32,269 nt of DNA from Roseomonas xinghualingensis (GTDB lineage: Bacteria; Pseudomonadota; Alphaproteobacteria; Acetobacterales; Acetobacteraceae): NCBI RefSeq assembly GCF_025791835.1, contig NZ_JAOXLP010000033.1, positions 1 through 32,269 of the forward strand, given 5' to 3'. The notes beneath the pieces were generated by a model. It ran no database searches. It was not told where the DNA came from and was given only the letters and a program-made list of their open reading frames with translations. The position numbers were made by a program, and so were the translations under genes. Positions 14,393-22,442 of the stretch are shown piece after piece. Positions within the stretch are counted from its first letter, which is position 1. Every line of letters starts with the position of its first letter.

Positions 14393-16417
14393 TCAGTTGA
14401 CCATGGTGATGCCGCCCTTGAGCATCAGCATGGCGCTTCCGTCGGCCTTCAGCATCAGTCCCTTGATTTCCGTCATTACAGTCCCGTCCACCTTCACAGT
14501 CAGGCCCTTGATCTCGATGCCCTGCTGGCTGAGCGTCAGCGTATTCGCACCCACCTTCAGGGTGATGGATTGCAGGGCCTCCAGGGTGATGTTGCCGACA
14601 TCGGCCTTGACGGTGACGTCGCCGAGCTTCGCCTGGGTGGCGTGGTTCCCGAGATCGAGCACCGTGGACTGATTGCCCATGGACAGCTTGGTGTCCTGGT
14701 TGCCCTGGGTGATCTCCAGGCTGTGGTTGCCAAGCTTGACGGTGGTCTCGTGGTTGCCCTTCTCTACCACCACGCTGCGGTTGCCTGTCTTCACCGTCAG
14801 GCTTTCGTTGCCGTCGGAGACCTCATGGGTGCGGTCCCCCTTCACTGTGACCGTCTCCTTGCCGTTCACGGTCCTGACGCGGTCATGCTCAACAGTCAGC
14901 GTCTCGTCGTGCTTGACCTTCGCGGTGAAGTTCTTCTGGGCCTGGAGGAAAACGAGTTCGTTGTCCTTCTCGTCCGTGAAGGACAACTCGTTGAAGGCAT
15001 CGGTGCCGCCCTTGAGGCTGGAGCGGGTGCGGAAGCCGGTCTTGGTCTTCTCCCCTTCCGGGAAGATCGGTTTGTCGGAGCCGTTGTAGAAGCCACCGAC
15101 CACAACCGGGCGGTCCGGGTCTGCGTCCATGAAGGCGACGGCCACCTCGGTGCCGGCGCGTGGGATGAACTGGCCGCCCCAGCCATTGCCCGCCCAGGGC
15201 TGGACCACCCGCACGAAGGGGCTGTTATCCGCGGTCGCCTCGGCACGCCAGTCCCAGAAAAACCGGATTTTCACCCGCCCCTGCGGATCGGTGTGGATCT
15301 CCTCGCCTGAGGGAGCCAGGACGACAGCGGTGTGGAGCCCTTCCATGCGCGGCCGCGGCGTGGCGAGGGGCTGGCGCCAGGGGACGCTGTTGGGGAAGGC
15401 GGTGAAGCGGTTGGCGTAGCTTTCCTCCTCGCCGCCGGCGCGGCGTGGCTCGGCCTGGGCAAGGTGTTCGATGCGGCGCACCACATAGGGCTTCGTCGCG
15501 CCGGATTCGGGCTGCAGGTTAAAGCGGCCACCCGCGAAAAGGCTGCCGAGGCTGCCTGAGGTTTCCACCAGGGAGATAGCGGCCTCGGCAGCCTCCATCC
15601 GGATTTTTGCCCGCGCCGTCACGTCGCCCGTGTTGTCGGTCAGGGCGGGCCAGTGGAAGACGGGGCGCTGCGCGGCGCCGGCATGGTTCAGCACGGTCTG
15701 CTGCTTGGCTTTCAGCTTCTTGTCCGGTGCTGCAGGGTCGTAATCGCTGAGGCTGACCTCGCCATGGGTGATTCGGTTCGGGGCGTGCCATTCCGTCAAC
15801 AGGCTGCCGAGCTCACCGCTGCCGCCGACGCCGAACTGCAGCGTCGTATCGGGGATGGCTGGGAAGGCGGCATTGCCGTTGGTGACGATCAGCTCGTGGT
15901 CGCCGGCCGAGTGTTGGAAGAAGTAGAACCAGCCCTCCTCTTCCATCAGACGCGTGGCGAAATGCAGCCCGGTCTCGTTGAACTGGGCCGTGGCGGGGCG
16001 CGGGGCGGCGTTGCCGAAGAGCTTGAAGGTGACGGTCGTGCCGGTGTCGCCCAGCACGGTCGTGATGATCTCTTCCGCCGTCTTGTTGAAGAACATCCGG
16101 CAATCCTCGCTCAGCGCGGCGGAGAGCAGGCGTGGCCGGAGCAGGATGCGGTAGGTGATGTCCTTCGCGCCGTCCCGGCCGATCTGGCCGAATTCCGAGA
16201 CGATACCGTGGAAGTGGCGGCTGACGCCGTCCCCAATGCGCAGGGTCACGCAGGCCGGTTTGTCGAGTAGCGTCGCCGCGTCGACTGGGTTCTCCGCTAC
16301 GGCATCCACCTGGAACTGGAAGAGTTCGCTGATGCCCTCCACGGCCTCGAGCCGGCGGGGCACGAGCACATCCGCCCCGGCCGCGCTGGTCATAGAGAGC
16401 AGCGGGGTTTCGGGCAT
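14393..16417 (-). CDS. vgrG: T6SS spike protein VgrG (TssI)
   Basis: A 674-aa VgrG of normal length. The trimer forms the puncturing spike on the Hcp tube and carries PAAR. Residues about 1-370 are the gp27-like base (LFQFQVDAVAENPVDAATLLDKPA, TGLHFATRLMEEEGWFYFFQH). A gp5-like OB domain lies at about 375-460 (DPQGRVKIRFFWDW, FVRVVQPWAGNGWGGQFIPRAGTEVAVAF, VGGFYNGSDKP). The C-terminal beta-helix needle contains a regular 9-residue repeat (separate entry). No catalytic extension follows the needle, so it is not an evolved VgrG. ATG 16417 is preceded by GGAGGA at good spacing. It is the first gene of the vgrG-DUF6931-paar unit. Confidence 0.96.
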   Translation of the reverse strand: MPETPLLSMTSAAGADVLVPRRLEAVEGISELFQFQVDAVAENPVDAATLLDKPACVTLRIGDGVSRHFHGIVSEFGQIGRDGAKDITYRILLRPRLLSAALSEDCRMFFNKTAEEIITTVLGDTGTTVTFKLFGNAAPRPATAQFNETGLHFATRLMEEEGWFYFFQHSAGDHELIVTNGNAAFPAIPDTTLQFGVGGSGELGSLLTEWHAPNRITHGEVSLSDYDPAAPDKKLKAKQQTVLNHAGAAQRPVFHWPALTDNTGDVTARAKIRMEAAEAAISLVETSGSLGSLFAGGRFNLQPESGATKPYVVRRIEHLAQAEPRRAGGEEESYANRFTAFPNSVPWRQPLATPRPRMEGLHTAVVLAPSGEEIHTDPQGRVKIRFFWDWRAEATADNSPFVRVVQPWAGNGWGGQFIPRAGTEVAVAFMDADPDRPVVVGGFYNGSDKPIFPEGEKTKTGFRTRSSLKGGTDAFNELSFTDEKDNELVFLQAQKNFTAKVKHDETLTVEHDRVRTVNGKETVTVKGDRTHEVSDGNESLTVKTGNRSVVVEKGNHETTVKLGNHSLEITQGNQDTKLSMGNQSTVLDLGNHATQAKLGDVTVKADVGNITLEALQSITLKVGANTLTLSQQGIEIKGLTVKVDGTVMTEIKGLMLKADGSAMLMLKGGITMVN
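14570..14812 (-). repeat. Tandem 27-bp / 9-residue repeats in the VgrG needle
   Basis: From about residue 536, units of nine residues beginning Gly-Asn repeat nine times (GNESLTVKT, GNRSVVVEK, GNHETTVKL, GNHSLEITQ, GNQDTKLSM, GNQSTVLDL, GNHATQAKL, GDVTVKADV, then GNITLEALQ). At least one more diverged unit (GDRTHEVSD) lies before them. Alternating hydrophobic residues fit strands of a triple-stranded beta-helix, as in gp5/VgrG. Confidence 0.8.
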
Positions 16418-16547
16418 CAGGCGTTCCTCCGGCGCGTTGTTCGGCAGTGAGGGGCGGGGCCCCAGGGCGGGATCTGCCTACCCGCGATCCGGAAGCCTAG
16501 AGCAGCGGTGGGTGTTGTGGAACACGCCCCGGATGCGGCGCGGCCTG
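16418..16547 (-). promoter_or_regulatory. Leader/intergenic region upstream of vgrG
   Basis: These 130 bp separate the methyltransferase stop from vgrG. They hold the vgrG Shine-Dalgarno GGAGGA (about 16426-16431) and several GC-rich palindromes (GGGGCCCC; a GCGGG/CCCGC stem). No clear -35/-10 pair or U tract is visible. A separate vgrG promoter here is plausible by layout only. Confidence 0.3.
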
Positions 16548-18116
16548 TCATGGCGGCACGATGCCGAGCCGGCGAAGCACCGGCACCCGGCGCTCGATGG
16601 CAGTGCGAATCAGGGTGGCCAGCTCCTCGCGGGCGGTGTCATCCAGGTCGCGGGAGAGCTCGGCTGTCCAGTGCGCCGAATTGTCCTCGCGCTCGCCGGC
16701 AAGCAGGCGCCCGGCGATGAACTGGATGAGGCGCGGCGCGACGAGGCCGGTGCCGAGCTGCGAGGAGGCGAGGCCGGCGGCACCGCTCTGCCCCAGCATG
16801 CTCCGCACTCGTCCACCCAGCAGTCGGTTCAGCCGGCTGGCCGCTGGTGCCTGCTCGGCAGCGGGGCGGAGCACGGGCTGCGCCTGCCCGGTGCTGACGA
16901 GGATGGCGGTCAGCTCGGCCGGGTTGCTAACCCCCGGCTGGCGCGACAGCAGCTCGCCGATCGTGGCAGGGCCCTGCAGCGCATCGGCGATGATCCACTG
17001 CAGGCCCGGCCCCATCTCCGCCTTGCCCGCCGGCACCGAGAGGCTGGTGTCCATCTCGGAGGGCGCGACGATGGGCGTGACCGAAAGGGCGGAAAGATGA
17101 GTGTCCCGCTCGCCGGCGAGCATGCGGCGTGCGCCGCGGACATAGACATCATGGCGGAACTGGCGCTGCACGCAGGTGTCCATGACCAGCTCACGCATGG
17201 CGGGGTCATCGTGCCGCTCGTAGAGCTCGCGCTGCGGCTCCGTGAGCATGAGTTGCGGGAAGCTTTCAAGCAGGGAGGCGGTCGAGACCCAGTCGAGCTT
17301 GGCGCCGGCCATCGCCGCGGCCACGTCCGCATGGAAGGCGGGTGCCCAGTGCTCGTTCATATACTCGTGGGTGACGTATTCGGCGGCCTGGTCCTTGGTG
17401 GCCGTCAGCAGGTGCTGCGCGAGGGGGCTGGTCTGGAGGTAGTGTGCGCCGGCCTCGTTGAGCTCCCGGGCAAAGCCGAGGCCGGCGGCGGTGCGGGCGT
17501 CGCTGCGCCAGCCGCCGCGCCGGCCCGCTTCGAGGATGAGGCGCTGCATTCCCAGCATGCCCTGCCAGGCGGGCAGGGCGTTGTAGCTGACATGGACGAC
17601 GCCGCCCGGCCGGACCTTCTCGGCCAGAAGCCGGACGATCCCCTGGCGTACTTCGGGGGCGACCCAGGTCCAGACGCCGTGCAGGCTGGTGAAATCCGCC
17701 TCTGGCACGGCGCGCGCGGCGGCGCTGCCGGCCAGCGACCCGAGGTCAGCCTCAAGGAAGCTGATGTTCCCGACGCCGGCGGCCGCAGCCATGGCACGGG
17801 CACTCGCGATATGCGCGGGGTTGTAGTCGATTGCCGTGACCCGCCAGGCCGGATTGGAGGCCGCGAGGATGAGCGCGCCGACGCCGTGGCCGCAGCCAAG
17901 CTCCAGATAGCTGACGGGGTCGTCCGGACCCGGCATGGGAACGGTGACGCCCCGGAGCAGGCATGAGAGGGAGAGGTGGGTTGGTGATTGCTGAGCGTAG
18001 AAACCCTCGATGTACTCGATATCGGTGACATAGCCGCCGCCCCAGTTCGTATTCGTCGTGCTCACCGCTTCGTTCCGCCCCTCTTGTTCTCGCTGTTTCG
18101 TCTGGTCTGCGATCAT
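16548..18116 (-). CDS. SAM-dependent methyltransferase with methyltransferase regulatory domain, coupled to tssG
   Basis: A 522-aa class I methyltransferase. After a GYVTDIEYIEGFYAQQSP lead comes motif I, LELGCGHGVG (71-80), then VTAIDYNP with acidic Asp97 and FLEADLG. The block HGVWTWV...RPGGVVHVSYNALPAW marks the family that also carries a 'methyltransferase regulatory' domain (PF10119 type); the middle region (about 210-320) would be this domain. Rickettsial protein-lysine methyltransferases PKMT1/2 belong to this broad group (from memory), so a protein substrate is possible but unproven. The C-terminal 150 residues are helical and unrecognised. ATG 18116 overlaps the tssG stop by 4 nt (ATGA), which ties expression to the sheath/baseplate operon. 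It is not a core T6SS gene. The substrate is unknown; candidates are a T6SS part, a cargo or a surface protein. Confidence 0.85.
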   Translation of the reverse strand: MIADQTKQREQEGRNEAVSTTNTNWGGGYVTDIEYIEGFYAQQSPTHLSLSCLLRGVTVPMPGPDDPVSYLELGCGHGVGALILAASNPAWRVTAIDYNPAHIASARAMAAAAGVGNISFLEADLGSLAGSAAARAVPEADFTSLHGVWTWVAPEVRQGIVRLLAEKVRPGGVVHVSYNALPAWQGMLGMQRLILEAGRRGGWRSDARTAAGLGFARELNEAGAHYLQTSPLAQHLLTATKDQAAEYVTHEYMNEHWAPAFHADVAAAMAGAKLDWVSTASLLESFPQLMLTEPQRELYERHDDPAMRELVMDTCVQRQFRHDVYVRGARRMLAGERDTHLSALSVTPIVAPSEMDTSLSVPAGKAEMGPGLQWIIADALQGPATIGELLSRQPGVSNPAELTAILVSTGQAQPVLRPAAEQAPAASRLNRLLGGRVRSMLGQSGAAGLASSQLGTGLVAPRLIQFIAGRLLAGEREDNSAHWTAELSRDLDDTAREELATLIRTAIERRVPVLRRLGIVPP

Positions 18117-19204
18117 TGATCGCGTGCCGGCTGCGCCTCAACCAATTCGGCCTCGAACACCGCATCTGCGGCGTGCGTGCGGCGCCGCTCGCCGACGGCC
18201 TGGGGCAGCCAGGTGTTCCATCCCAGCCGCGCCGTTGCGCCGCCTGGCCCGTCAAGGACCAGGGGAGGGACTGCATCGCGGTCGAGCAGAAGATTCACGG
18301 CGAAGCCCACCTCGAAGCCGACGAAGGCGCGCACCAGCGAGACGAGGCGGCGGAGTTCGGCGCCGTCGGGCAACAGGTGTTCGAAGCGGTGGAGGTCCAG
18401 AGGGCCGATGCTCAGGAGGATGCGCGCCTGCTGGTCCCAGGCACGGATTCCGATGGCGGCGTCCTCGCCGAGGCGGTTGAAGACGCCGGGGGCGAGCCCG
18501 ACGGGAAGGCAGCTTCGCTGGTCCGCCGGCAGCGGGAGCCAGGCGCCGGTGAACTGCCGCACGGCGACCGGGCGCTCGAGCCAGTCGGAAATCATCGCCT
18601 CCAGCCGGTCGGCCGAACGGGGATGGGCGGAGAAGAGCCCGGCATAATGTTGCAGCGGCGCGGTGCCGGCCGGTAGGCGTGCCTCGAAGCCAGGTATGTC
18701 GTAGCCGGTGAGGGCGAGCAGGACGCCGCCGACCGGCCCGCCCGGGGGCTGGGCCGAGCCGAGCCCCGCGCGCTGGGTGATACTGTGCGTATCCGCCGCA
18801 CGATGCAGCCGATACTTGGCGCCCGCCGCGGCGAAGGCCGCAATCATGCGGTGTGCCAACAGGTCCAGGAAGTGCGGGAGGGAAGGGGAGCGGTTGCGCT
18901 GCGCGGTCAGGGCGGCATCGGAATAGTGGGCCGGCAGCACGCCATTGGGGCCAGTCAGTCCGATCAGCCCGACCGAGACCGAGGGGGGCTCCGCCTGGCG
19001 CGGATCGCTGACCGCCGTCACCTCGCTGCCGGAGTAGGCCGCGCCGCCGATGCTGGAGAAGCGCGCGGCCTCGGCGGGCCCGGGCTGCCGTCGGGCGAAG
19101 CTGAGGAGGCGCACGGCCGCATCGAAGCTGAAGTGGCGAGCATCGGCCACCAGGCGCTCGAGCGCGCTGCGCCCGCGCCGGCGGACAGGAGGTGCAGCGC
19201 TCAC
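18113..19204 (-). CDS. tssG: T6SS baseplate protein TssG (ImpH)
   Basis: A 363-aa TssG, slightly longer than the usual ~330-350. TssG joins two TssF copies and TssE in the baseplate wedge and binds TssK. Signatures include HFSFDAAVRLL near the start, VGLIGLTGPNGVLPAHYSD, NRSPSLPHFLDLLAHRMI and, later, LGEDAAIGIRAWDQQARILLSIGPLD. GTG 19204 is chosen because it forms a GTGA overlap with the tssF stop (19201-19204). An in-frame GTG at 19237 would add 11 residues inside tssF. Its stop overlaps the methyltransferase start. Confidence 0.93.
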   Translation of the reverse strand: MSAAPPVRRRGRSALERLVADARHFSFDAAVRLLSFARRQPGPAEAARFSSIGGAAYSGSEVTAVSDPRQAEPPSVSVGLIGLTGPNGVLPAHYSDAALTAQRNRSPSLPHFLDLLAHRMIAAFAAAGAKYRLHRAADTHSITQRAGLGSAQPPGGPVGGVLLALTGYDIPGFEARLPAGTAPLQHYAGLFSAHPRSADRLEAMISDWLERPVAVRQFTGAWLPLPADQRSCLPVGLAPGVFNRLGEDAAIGIRAWDQQARILLSIGPLDLHRFEHLLPDGAELRRLVSLVRAFVGFEVGFAVNLLLDRDAVPPLVLDGPGGATARLGWNTWLPQAVGERRRTHAADAVFEAELVEAQPARDQ

Positions 19205-21024
19205 AGCAGGACTTGGCGCCCCGCCCGGGCTGGCCACGCGGCGCTGGTGCCCGGCCTTCCGCGCAGGACGGCGCGGGTGCGCACGAAGGAGTTCACGGTG
19301 GCATGAAGCGCCAGGAAGCGTTCTAGCACGGAGGCAAGGACGAAGAGGCCGCCGGTCGACCAGAGTTGGTCGTCGAAGGTCAGCGTCACATCCAACCCAC
19401 GGCAGAAGCCGCCCGCGCGCGCGCCGGGCACGCGCGCCGTGCCGGGCGCAGAGCTCACGTCCAGGAGGGCGCGGATGGCCGCGCGGGTTTCGGCCGTGTC
19501 GCGGCCATCATAAAGGCGAAGGACCTCGGCCAGTGTCTTGGCCGCCTCACCGCCCCCAACGACGCTGAGATGGCCGAGCGAAAGATGCGAGATGAGACGC
19601 CAGTAACTCCGCTCCCGCAGCGGCATGCGCATGGTGCTGGTTGGAGCGGTGAGGCAGCTGAGGCCGGTTACGACGGCGGCGCCCTCGACCAGCCGCAGGG
19701 CGGGGCGGCCACCGCCAAAAGGCAGAGCGGCGGGGAGATCCCGGTTACAGCAGAGGGCATCGACCGAGAGCACGGTCTCGTCAGTGCGGTCCGCTTCAAA
19801 GGCGGGGTCGTGGGGAAGGAGAAAGACCTCGCTCCCCCGGCCCCGTCCGGGCGACGGGCGGCGGGCGGTCATGTATTGCCCGGCCGTCTCCTCATCCGCG
19901 CCTTCGTCCCCGTGGCGGGCGAGGCGGTAGAAGGGTTCCCAGCGCCGGAAACCGCCGCCTGGGCGCCCCTCCCGCAGGCGCTCGACGGACCACACCTCAA
20001 GCGCCTGCGGGCGCCGCGCATCCGGGACGATCCGGTACTCGAGTGCCGTGCTGTCCAGCGTGATGGGTTCGCACCGCTGAGCGAAGAGGTTGACCATCGG
20101 CGTGCAGCCGAGGGCAAGGCTCGACGCGTCGACGGCGCGCTCCAGCTCAGGCGGCAGCCGGTCGAGATAGAGGAAGACGTCCATCCGGTTCCCGGCTGAG
20201 AGGAGGGTCTTCGCATCCAGCCGGAGAATGTCGACGAAGAGGAACTTCTCGCGCGCGGCGAAGTACTCACTCAGCAGCCGGAAGCCGGAAAAGGAGCGGG
20301 CGGGCCATGGCAGGAGCGCCTCTTCCGGGGCGAAGCCGACGGCCTGCAGCACACTGGGCGGAAGGATGACGGGCTGCTGGTCGCCCGGGCCATCCGCGAC
20401 CGCCACGGAGATGCAATGGGCCAGCATCAGCTCCAGCAGTTGGGCGCCCGTCTCACCGCGCAGGAAGAGGCGCAGGGAGTCGAGGCCGAGCTGGGAGAAG
20501 GTCATGGCGGGGTTGGCGCAGCGCAGGCTTATGCGCATGACGCCGGCCGCCTGCGAGGCGGCCGGGTTGGACGGCGCCGGGAGTGGCATGCCGGAGAGGC
20601 GCACCGCGTCGATCTCCACCGGCCAGAGCGTCACGTCATAAGCGGTGCGGAAGCGGCAGGGCTCCCCGCGCACCGGCTCCGTCTCGATCTCCGCCCCGGC
20701 GCGAAGGAGGGCAGGGCCCGCCATCTCGGGGTCGCAGGAGAAGCGCGTAATGGCGACCGACGGCACGGGGGCAAGGTAGTGGGGGTAGAGGACCGAGAGC
20801 AGCGCGTCGGTCAGTTCTGGGAATTCGTCGTCCAGCCGGTGCTGCACGCGGGCACCAAGGAAGGCGACGCCTTCGAGCAGGCGGGCGACGTGCGGGTCGT
20901 CGACCGCGTCGCGACTTAGCCGGAGGCGTCCAGCGATCTTCGGATAGGTCTCGGCGAACTCCGCCGCAAGCCGGCGGAGCGCGTCGAGTTCCCGGTTGTA
21001 GTAGGGCAGCAACGCGTCCGACAT
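19201..21024 (-). CDS. tssF: T6SS baseplate protein TssF (ImpG)
   Basis: A 607-aa TssF of usual length, the main wedge protein of the baseplate. The N terminus is diagnostic: LLPYYNRELDALRRLAAEFAETYPKIAGRL, then DPHVARLLEGVAFLGARVQHRLDDEFPELTDALLSVLYPHYLAPVPS. ATG 21024 is chosen over an in-frame start at 21129, since the upstream residues are a low-complexity shadow of tssE. It lies 4 bp after the tssE stop and overlaps tssG by 4 nt. Confidence 0.95.
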   Translation of the reverse strand: MSDALLPYYNRELDALRRLAAEFAETYPKIAGRLRLSRDAVDDPHVARLLEGVAFLGARVQHRLDDEFPELTDALLSVLYPHYLAPVPSVAITRFSCDPEMAGPALLRAGAEIETEPVRGEPCRFRTAYDVTLWPVEIDAVRLSGMPLPAPSNPAASQAAGVMRISLRCANPAMTFSQLGLDSLRLFLRGETGAQLLELMLAHCISVAVADGPGDQQPVILPPSVLQAVGFAPEEALLPWPARSFSGFRLLSEYFAAREKFLFVDILRLDAKTLLSAGNRMDVFLYLDRLPPELERAVDASSLALGCTPMVNLFAQRCEPITLDSTALEYRIVPDARRPQALEVWSVERLREGRPGGGFRRWEPFYRLARHGDEGADEETAGQYMTARRPSPGRGRGSEVFLLPHDPAFEADRTDETVLSVDALCCNRDLPAALPFGGGRPALRLVEGAAVVTGLSCLTAPTSTMRMPLRERSYWRLISHLSLGHLSVVGGGEAAKTLAEVLRLYDGRDTAETRAAIRALLDVSSAPGTARVPGARAGGFCRGLDVTLTFDDQLWSTGGLFVLASVLERFLALHATVNSFVRTRAVLRGRPGTSAAWPARAGRQVLL

Positions 21025-21028
21025 CAGG

Positions 21029-21556
21029 TCAGCCCTCGGGAGCGAGGACGGTAAAATCCGTCGTGTTCGCGTCGAGAATGGTCTGGAAGGAGATCGGCTC
21101 CGGTGCCGGGTCGGCGTGCAGGAGTGCATCGATCCGCAGCTGGAGGGTGCCGGAGAGCTGCTCCGACGCGCCGGCGAGAGATACGGAGACGTTGAGGAAG
21201 CGAGGCTCGAAGCGGCGGATGCACGCTTCTACCTCGCGCCGCAGCGCCTCTCGTCGCCTCGGGTCGTTGAAGGCACCGCCTGCGAAATCGGGAAGCCCCC
21301 AGCCGATCGGGGATTGCTCCAACTCCGTGAGAGACGGACCCCAGCTACGCCAGCGGCGGCGGGTGTTGAGCAAGGCCTCCAAATCAGCCCGGACGCTAGT
21401 GCGCAGGATGGCAAGGGCCGTGGCCACGCTCATCGGTGGATCCTGCGGCCGGTCGGGGTCTCCGTCGATCAACCTGTCGAGGAGAGGCAGTTGCGCGCGG
21501 TCGCGGGCGCCGCGCCAGGTGCCGTCGAGCGCTTCAGGGGAATCGGCAGGGATCAT
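21029..21556 (-). CDS. tssE: T6SS baseplate gp25-like protein TssE (ImpF)
   Basis: A 175-aa gp25-like protein that nucleates sheath polymerisation on the baseplate. Family features are LPLLDRLID, VATALAILRTSVRADLEALLNTRR with the conserved 'DLExLLNTRR' block, SPIGWGLPDFAGG and an acidic/aromatic beta-strand RFEPRFLNVSVSL. ATG 21556 overlaps the tagJ stop by ATGA (21553-21556), so it is preferred to GTG/ATG starts farther upstream in tagJ. The N-terminal ~20 residues are specific to this protein. Confidence 0.94.
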   Translation of the reverse strand: MIPADSPEALDGTWRGARDRAQLPLLDRLIDGDPDRPQDPPMSVATALAILRTSVRADLEALLNTRRRWRSWGPSLTELEQSPIGWGLPDFAGGAFNDPRRREALRREVEACIRRFEPRFLNVSVSLAGASEQLSGTLQLRIDALLHADPAPEPISFQTILDANTTDFTVLAPEG

Positions 21557-22374
21557 TCCTGTGGTTCGAAGCACAGGTTATCGAGTTCCATCACGGTGCG
21601 GGACTCTTCGCCGATCAGCATGGTCACGGCGCCAAGGCCCCGGACCGGCCCCGCCTCGGCCGGCTGGTGCCAGCCCGTCGCACGGCCGAGGCGCAGTTCC
21701 TCGGTGAGATCGGCATCGCTCGGGGCTGGGTAGATGGCTGGGATATAGACATCTCCGTCGGGCCCGGCCGCCACCTGCATGCTGGCACGGCGCCAGTAGA
21801 GGTCCCGTGGGCGCTTCGGCGGATGGAAGATGATGGAAACCACGCGCTCCGGCGGCACCCAGAAATACTTGCCCGTTGTCGTAATCACCTCGAAGCAGCC
21901 GGAAAGGAGGTCGTCTCCGTCCCGGAGGTCGTCGAAGGCCATGTCGGCGGCCTTGCCCTTCGGATGCACCCGTGCCGTCTCAGCCTCTGCCGCGAGCCGT
22001 CCAGCCTCGAGCAGGTCGCCCGCGCGCTGGGCGGTCAGGGCAGCGAGGGCGCTGCGTTGCGTCGGCGTGGGATCAAAGAGAAAATCCGGGACGCGGCCAT
22101 CGCGGAAGACCTGCCGTCGTGCCAGCTCGCCGCGCAGGATCTGACGGAACTCGGCGACGACCATGGCCAGACCAGGATCGATGTCGCCGCAGGCGTCCAG
22201 CACCACGTCGGCACGCTCCAGATTACCGGCGAAGACCAGCAACTCGGCAAGCAGAACCCGTGGGGTGGCATCTGCGGGGGCCTTGCGGACGGCGTCGTTG
22301 GCAGCGGTGATCGCGTCAGCCAGTCGGCCCTCTCGAAAGAGGCTGCCGGCGCTAACTTCCTTGGTCGGCGACAT
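21553..22374 (-). CDS. tagJ: T6SS accessory protein TagJ (ImpE)
   Basis: A 273-aa ImpE/TagJ protein. In other species TagJ binds the N terminus of the sheath protein TssB and modulates ClpV-driven sheath recycling. The N-terminal half is TPR-like (SLFREGRLADAITAANDAVRKAPADATPRVLLAELLVFAGNLERADVVLD). The C-terminal half has the family block FEVITTTGKYFWVPPERVVSIIF and RPRDLYWRRASM. ATG 22374 has a GGGGGAGAAGG just upstream; an in-frame start at 22416 would add 14 residues with no SD. It sits between tssC2 and tssE, the same slot as in imp-type loci. Confidence 0.93.
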   Translation of the reverse strand: MSPTKEVSAGSLFREGRLADAITAANDAVRKAPADATPRVLLAELLVFAGNLERADVVLDACGDIDPGLAMVVAEFRQILRGELARRQVFRDGRVPDFLFDPTPTQRSALAALTAQRAGDLLEAGRLAAEAETARVHPKGKAADMAFDDLRDGDDLLSGCFEVITTTGKYFWVPPERVVSIIFHPPKRPRDLYWRRASMQVAAGPDGDVYIPAIYPAPSDADLTEELRLGRATGWHQPAEAGPVRGLGAVTMLIGEESRTVMELDNLCFEPQE

Positions 22375-22442
22375 GCCCTTCTCCCCCTTTGGCAGCACAG
22401 GCCGCCCGCCTGCCATACTCTCTCATCTTTGTTGCCAAGGCA

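Noticed and set aside
14570..14812. Direct repeats as a CRISPR array
   Set aside because: The 27-bp units are protein-level repeats in the VgrG needle, with no spacers and diverged codons.
13649..17966. Plus-strand open frames of 553 and 603 aa across vgrG and the methyltransferase
   Set aside because: They are antisense shadows of clear VgrG and methyltransferase genes.
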